The notes below the pieces were generated by a model. That model was not told the DNA's origin. It saw only the letters and a program-made list of their open reading frames with translations, and did not search any database. A stretch of DNA of 5,343 nucleotides, from the NCBI GenBank assembly GCA_003512175.1, contig DOSP01000070.1, forward strand, positions 11,812-17,154, given 5' to 3'. The DNA is from Candidatus Kerfeldbacteria bacterium. GTDB taxonomy: Bacteria > Patescibacteriota > Patescibacteriia > UBA9570. The translations under genes were made by a program, and so were the position numbers. This document shows positions 1 through 5,343 of the stretch, piece after piece (position 1 is the first letter of the stretch; every line of letters begins with the position of its first letter).

Positions 1-1
1 C

Positions 2-697
2 GGGGCCGCACCCACGGACGAACAGACACCCGTGACGGAAGAACCTGCCGAAGATGAAGGGCCAGGTGAAGAAGAAACGGTTGAACAGCACAAAGAACGC
101 TCCATTGCCAATGCCTTGGCAGCGGAAAAACGCCGCCGCACCAGTCGTGGACAAGCGGACATGTCGGGCCAACAGCAGGCCGCTCATGCCTATGGACTGA
201 ATATGGTAGCCAACGAAGGCGCAAAAATTGGTGACAAGCTAAAAGGCGATATTAAAAGTGGAAAATTTACTAGTTTTTATATCTGTTTAATTTTAGCCGT
301 GGTGAAAGATTTGGGTGAAGCCGTTGCGGTCGCTTATTTTGATCCTGGCCTAACCGGTGATATTTTGAGTATATTCATTGGTGGTTTGCTGACAGCGTTA
401 TTGCTTGGTGAAGGAACGTACTTCCGCAAGTGGTTGATCAAGAAATTTTTTGGTAAAGTCATCGTGGCGTTTATTGTTGGATTAATTCCGGGTGTCAATG
501 TAGTCTTCCCAGAATACACCATAGCAGTATTGCTAATGGGTTGGGATAATCGCAAAGCCATACTTGACCTGAAGCATCAGTTAGCTGACCTACAACAACA
601 GATGGGCCAATTAAAACGTATGGCCGCCTCCGGGCCACGTGGTCTAGCCAAGGCGCGCACTTCCCTACAAGCCGTAAGACAGGTGGCCGATGCATAA
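2..697 (+). CDS. Hypothetical multi-pass membrane protein with acidic N-terminal region (5'-partial)
   Basis: I do not recognise this gene. The frame is open to the left edge of the window and the residues before the first possible start (GTG at 32) have the same Asp/Glu/Thr/Pro-rich character, so the gene very probably begins upstream. Counting from that GTG, residues 1-25 are strongly acidic, 30-40 are basic (EKRRRTSRG), and 45-75 are polar and probably helical. About three hydrophobic stretches follow, at roughly 80-103 (FYICLILAVVKD), 108-127 and 139-171 (with a Gly/Pro turn, GLIPGVN, which may split it into two helices). A Gln/Leu-rich probable coiled coil lies at 175-197, then a basic tail. 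The layout suggests an inner-membrane protein with cytoplasmic ends. The stop overlaps the recG start by 8 nt, so the two are probably co-transcribed and translationally coupled. This does not by itself imply a shared function. The coding assignment is secure; the function is unknown. Confidence 0.8.
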   Translation, partial: GAAPTDEQTPVTEEPAEDEGPGEEETVEQHKERSIANALAAEKRRRTSRGQADMSGQQQAAHAYGLNMVANEGAKIGDKLKGDIKSGKFTSFYICLILAVVKDLGEAVAVAYFDPGLTGDILSIFIGGLLTALLLGEGTYFRKWLIKKFFGKVIVAFIVGLIPGVNVVFPEYTIAVLLMGWDNRKAILDLKHQLADLQQQMGQLKRMAASGPRGLAKARTSLQAVRQVADA

Positions 698-2636
698 ACG
701 ATTGGCTGCGCTAGGCATTCAGAGCGTGGAGGATCTCTTACAACATTATCCTAGCCGCTATGAAGATTTTTCCCAGATCTACTCAATAGCTGAAGCTCCA
801 TTGGATAGTGCCGTGACACTGAACGTCACTATCAAAAAAATTGCCAGTCGAACCAGTTGGCAGCGCCGCCGTTTTACGTTAGTAGAAGCCACCGTGACCG
901 ATGACTCCGGTCAATTGAAAGTGGTGTGGTTTAATCAAACCTACATTGCTGAGCAACTGAAGGTTGGCATGATGGTGATGTTATCGGGCAAAATCAAACA
1001 AACCAAATATGGAAAACAATTAGTGAACCCAGTTTTCGAAAAGACAAAATCAGAAACAGTGCATACCGCCAGAATTGTGCCACACTATCCAACCACCTAT
1101 GGAATTACCCAGAAACAATTACGTTATTTTATCAGCCAAGAGCTCACTCATACCTTCACGGACTGGCTGCCGCCCGAAGTGATTGAACAATATGATTTGC
1201 TCGATTACAACCAAGCTATTCACCACATTCACTTTCCTGATTCCTATGAACAACTGGAACAAGCTAAACGCCGATTGGGTTTTGATGAATTGTTACTGCT
1301 TCAGTTAGTTAGTTTACAACTCAAACAAAGTCTGGCTAAGGAAAAAGCCGTTGCCATACCAGTTGATGAAGCATCACTACAGCAATTCACTAAGCAATTG
1401 CCATTCACTTTAACTACTGGCCAACGTCAGGCAGCTTGGGACATCATGCAAGATTTGGCCAAACCTCAGCCGATGAATCGCCTACTTGAAGGCGACGTGG
1501 GTGCCGGCAAAACTGTAGTTGCGGCGATGGCGTTGTATGCAGTAGCCCGGCGCGGTTACCAAGCTGTGATGATGGCGCCAACCGAGGTACTCGCAGTGCA
1601 ACATCACCATAAGTTATCACAGTTATTGCAGCCGTATGGCTTGACGGTAGGATTAGTGACGGCACATCATCGGACTGACCAAGCAGCCAGTATTATTGTC
1701 GGAACACATGCCCTATTAACAGGTGGCTTGCAATTACCAAAATTAGCCTTGGCGGTGATTGATGAACAACATCGCTTTGGCGTGGCCCAACGCCAGCTGT
1801 TAAAACAGAAATCAGGCTTAGGTGTAACGCCGCATCTGTTATCGATGACGGCTACACCCATTCCTCGTACGCTGGCACTTACCGCCTATGGTGATTTGTC
1901 TTTAAGCATTATTGATGAACTCCCCAGTGGTCGCAAACCGATCAAAACTATCGTGGTGCAAGAAGGTGAACGTGCCACGATGTATACGCACGTCGCTAAG
2001 CGGATCGCAGCCGGTGAACAAGTCTATGTGGTTGCTCCACGGATTGAAGATGAAGAAGAGTCAGAAAAAACCTCAGTGGAAAGAGAATACAAACGTTTGC
2101 AGGCTCATTTTCCAAATGTGGCCATGGCGGTGTTGCACGGCCAGTTAAAAGCTAAAGCCAAAGCTGCCATTATGGATAGTTTTCGGTCTGGCGAAGTAGC
2201 GCTGTTGATTACCACCACCGTCATTGAAGTTGGTGTCGATGTGCCGAATGCCACCGTGATGATTGTAGAAAATGCCGAAGTGTTTGGTTTAGCGCAGCTT
2301 CATCAGCTACGGGGTCGGGTTGGTCGATCTGACAAAGCCTCTACCTGTTATGTGTGCACGAACGGTAGAGATGCGATTAATCGCGTCTCTACCATTAAAC
2401 GATTACAGTTCTTTGCTAAAACCAGCAGTGGGTTTACTCTGGCCGAATATGATCTGGATCGGCGTGGCCCAGGCGATGTGTACGGACGCACCCAGTCTGG
2501 GTTTTTGAATAACCTAAAGATTGCGAAATTGTCTGATCACCAATTAATTACCATGGCTCAGCATGCTGCCAAACAGCTACTGCCCAAATTACCAAAGCGT
2601 GTTGAGCAGGCTATTAGACAAGTGCATTTGGAATAA
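690..2636 (+). CDS. recG: ATP-dependent DNA helicase RecG
   Basis: RecG is the superfamily 2 helicase that remodels stalled replication forks and branch-migrates Holliday junctions. A wedge/OB-fold domain is visible at about residues 25-120. The helicase motifs follow in order: Walker A GDVGAGKT (268-275), APTEVLA (Ia), DEQHRFG (motif II from 358), TATPIPRT (III, from 387), VIEVGVDVPNA (V, from 511) and QLHQLRGRVGRS (VI, 536-547). The RecG-specific region with AEYDLDRRGPGD and a conserved QSG comes next. At 648 residues it is shorter than the 693-residue E. coli protein. The missing parts are the usual N-terminal 'LxGVG' segment and about 11 residues between motifs Ia and II (see findings). 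The start is forced: an in-frame TAA lies at 675-677 and ATG 690 is the first start codon after it, preceded by a purine-rich AGGTGG that is rather close (3-nt spacer). It overlaps the upstream gene by 8 nt. A palindromic element lies inside the frame at codons 559-568. Confidence 0.97.
   Translation: MHKRLAALGIQSVEDLLQHYPSRYEDFSQIYSIAEAPLDSAVTLNVTIKKIASRTSWQRRRFTLVEATVTDDSGQLKVVWFNQTYIAEQLKVGMMVMLSGKIKQTKYGKQLVNPVFEKTKSETVHTARIVPHYPTTYGITQKQLRYFISQELTHTFTDWLPPEVIEQYDLLDYNQAIHHIHFPDSYEQLEQAKRRLGFDELLLLQLVSLQLKQSLAKEKAVAIPVDEASLQQFTKQLPFTLTTGQRQAAWDIMQDLAKPQPMNRLLEGDVGAGKTVVAAMALYAVARRGYQAVMMAPTEVLAVQHHHKLSQLLQPYGLTVGLVTAHHRTDQAASIIVGTHALLTGGLQLPKLALAVIDEQHRFGVAQRQLLKQKSGLGVTPHLLSMTATPIPRTLALTAYGDLSLSIIDELPSGRKPIKTIVVQEGERATMYTHVAKRIAAGEQVYVVAPRIEDEEESEKTSVEREYKRLQAHFPNVAMAVLHGQLKAKAKAAIMDSFRSGEVALLITTTVIEVGVDVPNATVMIVENAEVFGLAQLHQLRGRVGRSDKASTCYVCTNGRDAINRVSTIKRLQFFAKTSSGFTLAEYDLDRRGPGDVYGRTQSGFLNNLKIAKLSDHQLITMAQHAAKQLLPKLPKRVEQAIRQVHLE
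2364..2393. repeat. REP/MITE-like 30-bp palindrome inside recG
   Basis: The two 15-base arms, beginning GGTAGAGATGCG and ending CGCGTCTCTACC around a central ATTAAT, are reverse complements except for one T/G pair (2372 with 2385). That pair would be a G-U wobble in RNA. After one mismatch, two more flanking bases on each side also pair (2361-2362 with 2395-2396). The element is exactly ten codons in the recG frame (GRDAINRVST, residues 559-568), in the loop between motif VI and the RecG-specific C-terminal motif. From memory, palindromes with GTAGAGACG...CGTCTCTAC arms are dispersed in high copy in several bacterial groups, such as cyanobacteria. That this one is a mobile repeat copy is an inference; the near-perfect symmetry is directly visible. 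Confidence 0.7.
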
Positions 2637-2641
2637 TCCTA

Positions 2642-3994
2642 TTAATAAGTAGAGTAATCATAATCCGGAGCTGTATAACAGCTTGGTTTTTCTAAATACG
2701 TTTGCGATGGTGTCGTAGCTTCGGCAGATCCATTCCACTGCAGTGAATCACAGGTATCACCTATGCTGACAGCATACCACGTGTAGCCACCAAAATTTTC
2801 TGAACAACCAGCGGTACCGCCAGCGCAGGTGGCATAGCGATATAATGGTGTGTTCGAAGCATTCGTGGCATAACAATAGGCATTACTAGCCACTTTGATG
2901 CCGGATGAATTGGTGACTTCAGTACACGTAATGGAAGCTTCCGTACCGCAACTACCCTTCAAATCAAAATGCCACCACTCATTTTTATAATTCGAGAACT
3001 TACCCGTACTGAGCATAGCATCATATAATTTTTTTTGGGCAGCAAAAATTTCCGGATCACAACTGCCTGAACAACCGGCAGCGTAGTTCACTACTCCACC
3101 CGCCTTGCCATTATTGTTCGCTCCATCACCGGCTAATGAACCCGGTAAATCTTCCATGCCCGCAGCACCACCAACGGATAAATATAAATCCACGGCCGTG
3201 CCTTTATTGTGGTTACTGCAACAGGGTGCTGCTGTTTTCGCACAATAACTACAACCCTCTGGGGCACCAGATTTTAAGTGCGTTAAGCCATTGGAAGTAA
3301 TAAACCCTTCATCCACACATTTTGTGTAACAGGCATACAACGCCACTTGCGATTCTGGCGTGCGATAGGCGCTACCCACAGTGATCGTACAGGTCGGACA
3401 ATATGATGCTGCGTCACTAGAGTCGGTTTTCATTTTAATAGCTACTTCCTGTAAGGCTGTAACCAGATTTGGGCAAGCCTGGCCACTGCCAGTTAATCCA
3501 GAAACGCTAGTGATATTAACCAAAGTGGGTGGGTTTTTACATTGTGCAGGGATAGGTATCTTAAATATACCGACATCTGTGCTGAGTGTTTGCGGATTAA
3601 GAAAAGCTAAAATGACGTACGATAACAAAGCAATGGCTAGACCAGTAATGGCAGATGTAATAATTTCCTTGGCTTCTCCTATGATGGATTCATTGCCGGC
3701 CGCCGCAATCCAGCGCAACCCGCCGAACATAATAAGCACCACGGCAATAATGCCAACGATCCCCAAGGCAAACTGATAGACAAGTTGGATGTATTCGGCT
3801 AGATCAGTAATTTCATCTTGACCACCAAAGGGCTGCTCTAGTTGATAGGGTGTTTCTGGTTGAGATACATAATCAGCAGCACTGGCCTCACCGCTGCCCG
3901 CCAGACCGCAGTCATCTTCCGCCGCTAACACTACCGTGGGTAACAGCAGGACACTGCTAATCACCAGGCTATTCAAAACTCGCCAAAGTTGCAT
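2642..3994 (-). CDS. T4SS-pilin-like domain fused to M15 (VanY-like) zinc DD-peptidase, Cys-rich, exported
   Basis: This predicted envelope protein (450 residues from ATG 3994) starts with a signal peptide (hydrophobic residues 7-25, likely cut after VLA). Two membrane helices at about 69-97 and 110-132 flank a short polar loop (AAGNESIIGEAKE), the pattern of the TrbC/VirB2-like T4SS pilin family common in CPR. After a linker comes a metallopeptidase M15 domain: SAYR (208-211), SNHNKGTAVD (260-269, supplying zinc ligands H262 and D269) and EWWHFD (339-344, catalytic E339 and ligand H342). All expected catalytic residues are present. M15 enzymes cleave D-Ala-containing peptidoglycan peptides. 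With both helices spanning the membrane the peptidase would sit outside. Twenty cysteines, many paired (CPTC, GCSYC, CC, GCSGSC), imply extensive disulfides; residues 352-450 form a Cys-rich tail of unknown fold ending YDYSTY. An ATG at 4048 exists but adds 18 residues ahead of the signal peptide and a long overlap. ATG 3994 overlaps the upstream gene by 26 nt. No strong ribosome-binding site is visible, and TTG 3976 (GGCGAG just upstream) is an alternative. Confidence 0.88.
   Translation of the reverse strand: MQLWRVLNSLVISSVLLLPTVVLAAEDDCGLAGSGEASAADYVSQPETPYQLEQPFGGQDEITDLAEYIQLVYQFALGIVGIIAVVLIMFGGLRWIAAAGNESIIGEAKEIITSAITGLAIALLSYVILAFLNPQTLSTDVGIFKIPIPAQCKNPPTLVNITSVSGLTGSGQACPNLVTALQEVAIKMKTDSSDAASYCPTCTITVGSAYRTPESQVALYACYTKCVDEGFITSNGLTHLKSGAPEGCSYCAKTAAPCCSNHNKGTAVDLYLSVGGAAGMEDLPGSLAGDGANNNGKAGGVVNYAAGCSGSCDPEIFAAQKKLYDAMLSTGKFSNYKNEWWHFDLKGSCGTEASITCTEVTNSSGIKVASNAYCYATNASNTPLYRYATCAGGTAGCSENFGGYTWYAVSIGDTCDSLQWNGSAEATTPSQTYLEKPSCYTAPDYDYSTY
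2665..2691 (+). terminator. Possible weak intrinsic terminator of the recG transcript
   Basis: A 6-bp perfect stem AGCTGT/ACAGCT (2669-2674 and 2678-2683) has a 3-base loop. It can be extended by a G-U pair and two C-G pairs (2665-2666 with 2685-2686) across a one-base bulge. It is followed by TTTTT at 2687-2691. It begins about 30 nt after the recG stop and points the right way for the + strand transcript. Because the convergent gene ends only 5 nt from recG, the hairpin lies inside that gene's last codons. The stem is short and the T-tract modest, so it may be inefficient or coincidental. Confidence 0.4.
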
Positions 3995-4685
3995 CGATGC
4001 GCGCTTTAAGATCGTCGAGCGAAAGTGGATCCACATACAATTCATCATTCACAAACACACTGTGGGTGGTGGTCACACCCAAGGCTTGGCCCAGAGCCAC
4101 GCTTTGTCCAACAATGGCACTCATCCCACCTGTTTCTATGCAGTAGTCTAGTTCTATTCGATTCACCCCAATCGATTCAGCGACACCGGCAAAATCGCTC
4201 TGGCTATCTATCGCGGCGGCATATTCCCAGAACTTGCCTACCTCGTCGGCGCAATGCCCAACCACGGCGGCTTGGTCATCCACATCTGTCGCAGTAAAAT
4301 CTTTCCAGATAATGGCAACGTCATCGCCATAGTCGGCCTGTATGGTTTGCATGGCATCAAGATACCCACCCATATCGTAATCGAGCATGCTGCCATATAA
4401 AATAACGTAGACTTTGGCCGAAGTGGTGCCAATAATCGGATCCTGGCTAGACACAAACACTTTGGTTTTTTGGTTATCACTGCGTTCGCCCTTTGGTACA
4501 TAGGTAATCAACGGGTCATCCACCACATACGACGTAGATTTTTGCGGCGCCAAACCGGCTTGATCACCAAAAATAATGGTGGATAAACGGGCCGAATTTA
4601 AGGCATAATAGCTCACCGCTAGAAAAAATGTACTGGCCAGTGCGGCAACGGTAACAATAGTGGGTAGTTTGTTGATTTGGCGCAT
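3969..4685 (-). CDS. Membrane-anchored DsbA/thioredoxin-fold pseudo-oxidoreductase lacking CxxC
   Basis: This 238-residue protein has an N-terminal signal anchor (hydrophobic residues 9-29, weakly basic start MRQINK), a linker of about 50 residues, and then a DsbA-like (Thioredoxin_4 type) domain. Recognisable family landmarks are the entry DPIIGTTSAKVYVILYG (82-98), the strand VAIIWKDF (123-130), HCADEVGKFWEY (144-155) in the inserted helical domain, and the C-terminal GVTTTHSVFVNDELYVD (203-219). In active relatives the first strand runs into CPYC and the last region reads GTPTFFVNG with a cis-proline. Here the aligned positions are DYDM (102-105) and H208, so both redox determinants are gone. 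C145 and C182, in the helical domain, are the only cysteines and could form a structural disulfide. The fold assignment is fairly secure; loss of thiol-disulfide activity is inferred from the missing residues. ATG 4685 follows the upstream stop by 4 nt with no obvious Shine-Dalgarno sequence, consistent with coupling. A binding, chaperone or scaffold role is a guess. Confidence 0.85.
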   Translation of the reverse strand: MRQINKLPTIVTVAALASTFFLAVSYYALNSARLSTIIFGDQAGLAPQKSTSYVVDDPLITYVPKGERSDNQKTKVFVSSQDPIIGTTSAKVYVILYGSMLDYDMGGYLDAMQTIQADYGDDVAIIWKDFTATDVDDQAAVVGHCADEVGKFWEYAAAIDSQSDFAGVAESIGVNRIELDYCIETGGMSAIVGQSVALGQALGVTTTHSVFVNDELYVDPLSLDDLKARIDATLASFE

Positions 4686-4689
4686 AACG

Positions 4690-5343
4690 TTATTCTAGAA
4701 GAATTCGCCGTATCTTACCAGTGGTGGCTTCGCGATAGTACAGCACGTTCTCATCTTCACTGACGACCAAATCACTTGGCCCACTTAAATCTGTGCCAGC
4801 GGTATTATCGGCTGGGGTAGCAATTTTTTCCTTCAAGCCAGTGACCAGGTTAATTTCATATATATCATGCTGGACATCATTCAGCACACCGGGGGCAATG
4901 CCGCCGCCGGTTGGTGGATCAACCGGTACGGCACAGTACAGGTGATCACCAGAGGCACTGAAGGTACATTTGTCTACCGATGTAGCCAGTTCCAGTGAAG
5001 AGTTATTGGCACCAATGTCATCGCCATAGGCATCCACGATGTGCAACACGGAATTATAATTACTGTCACTGGAATAAGTGCTGTAAATCATCCGTTTACC
5101 ATCCACCGTCCAACGATAATCAAAGCCACGACCAGACACCACAAAGCCTTTAAAATTTTCATCGTTAAAGCCAAGCGGAACCACTTGCTTATGATTGCCA
5201 TCGACATATTCATTCAGTACGCCAATGGAATGTCCAGCTGGTGACCATTGCGCATTGACCAAGTCTTCATTGTCGCCTAATGGTTCAATCCCACGCGCAC
5301 CGCTGCCATCCAAATTGGCTACACCTAACCAGCGGTCATCTTC
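4690..5343 (-). CDS. WD40/TolB-like beta-propeller protein (5'-partial)
   Basis: The frame is open to the right edge (EDDRWLGVANLDGSG... at the edge), so the gene begins outside the window. The TTG at 5313 is just the first start-like codon inside it and should not be taken as the start. The visible 217 residues contain at least four propeller-blade repeats with PD40/TolB-like signatures: NAQWSPAGHSIGVL, YRWTVDGKRMIYSTY, CTFSASGDHLYCAVP and LVVSEDENVLYYRE. Each is followed by a 'display' strand such as LHIVDAYGDD, DIYEINLVTGLKEKIA or KIRRILLE. Such propellers are usually exported protein-interaction platforms. No catalytic residues are recognisable and the N-terminal part that would show a signal peptide or membrane anchor is missing. 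It is the promoter-proximal visible gene of the leftward group, ending 4 nt before the DsbA-like gene, which suggests co-expression and perhaps one complex. The exact family and ligand cannot be told. Confidence 0.82.
   Translation of the reverse strand, partial: EDDRWLGVANLDGSGARGIEPLGDNEDLVNAQWSPAGHSIGVLNEYVDGNHKQVVPLGFNDENFKGFVVSGRGFDYRWTVDGKRMIYSTYSSDSNYNSVLHIVDAYGDDIGANNSSLELATSVDKCTFSASGDHLYCAVPVDPPTGGGIAPGVLNDVQHDIYEINLVTGLKEKIATPADNTAGTDLSGPSDLVVSEDENVLYYREATTGKIRRILLE

Noticed and set aside
32..34. GTG as the real start of the first gene
   Set aside because: The same frame stays open to the window edge with the same acidic Thr/Pro-rich composition and there is no ribosome-binding site before it; treated as a 5'-partial gene.
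2690..2800. LysM-like domain in the C-terminal tail (YAVSIGDTCDSL)
   Set aside because: Only the opening GDTC-like pattern resembles LysM; the rest of the motif (Asn-rich middle and GQxLxIP end) is absent.
3381..3776. 131-residue + strand frame opposite the pilin-peptidase
   Set aside because: It lies entirely antisense to a well-supported gene, has no recognisable domain or ribosome-binding site, and its hydrophobic parts mirror the pilin helices.
3908..3922. Lipoprotein signal (LAAEDDC) in the pilin-peptidase
   Set aside because: The cysteine at residue 29 is preceded by EDD, not by a lipobox [LVI][ASTVI][GAS]; an ordinary signal peptidase I site after VLA fits better.
3995..4048. Longer N-terminus (ATG 4048) of the pilin-peptidase
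   Set aside because: It would put 18 extra residues ahead of a well-formed signal peptide and overlap the DsbA-like gene by 80 nt.
4238..4501. Alternative - strand frame within the DsbA-like gene, possibly holding a frameshifted CxxC
   Set aside because: Its product has no thioredoxin features or CxxC at the right place; the main frame is continuous through DYDM, so the loss is not a frameshift.
5311..5313. TTG as the real start of the propeller gene
   Set aside because: The frame continues to the right edge with propeller-like residues (DDRWLGVANLDGSG), so the start lies outside the window.
1..5343. CRISPR arrays, tRNA/rRNA genes, insertion sequences, riboswitches
   Set aside because: No spaced direct repeats, cloverleaf-like segments, transposase frames or conserved RNA motifs were seen, and coding sequence fills nearly the whole window.

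Overview
The window looks like a piece of a Patescibacteria (CPR) genome, probably of the Parcubacteria/Saccharibacteria type. The evidence is indirect. A TrbC/VirB2-like 'T4SS pilin' two-helix domain of the sort very common in CPR genomes is fused to a secreted peptidase. Short secreted or membrane-bound proteins of poorly known function are packed with overlapping or nearly touching ends. The RecG is somewhat shortened. Tryptophan is encoded by TGG and no internal TGA codons are needed, so the standard bacterial code (11) fits and there is no sign of the Gracilibacteria/SR1 code. Base composition is intermediate and even, and nothing in codon use suggests a recently acquired island.

Layout: two gene groups converge at about position 2640. 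The left group (+ strand) is the 3' part of an unrecognised membrane protein with a very acidic N-terminal region (2-697), overlapping by 8 nt with recG (690-2636), the branch-migration helicase. The recG reading frame contains an almost perfect 30-bp palindrome (2364-2393) that resembles dispersed REP/MITE-type palindromes. A weak intrinsic-terminator-like hairpin for this group lies just beyond recG, inside the 3' coding end of the opposing gene.

The right group (- strand, read from 5343 down to 2642) is a compact run of three genes for exported proteins. They are the 3' part of a WD40/TolB-like beta-propeller (4690-5343), a membrane-anchored DsbA/thioredoxin-fold protein (3969-4685) that has lost its CxxC motif and its cis-proline, and a 450-residue protein (2642-3994). 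That last protein joins a signal peptide, a two-helix T4SS-pilin-like domain, a complete zinc DD-peptidase (M15, VanY-like) domain and a Cys-rich tail, with 20 cysteines in all. A 4-nt gap and a 26-nt overlap suggest translational coupling.

Inferred working model: the right-hand operon makes a cell-envelope complex in which a wall-cutting peptidase is tethered outside the membrane by a pilin-like anchor, next to a redox-dead thioredoxin-fold partner and a propeller. It may remodel the wall for a secretion or attachment apparatus. No RNA genes, CRISPR arrays, insertion sequences, promoters or intergenic stretches over 300 bases are visible. The coding regions fill the window, and the promoters of both groups must lie outside it or inside genes.
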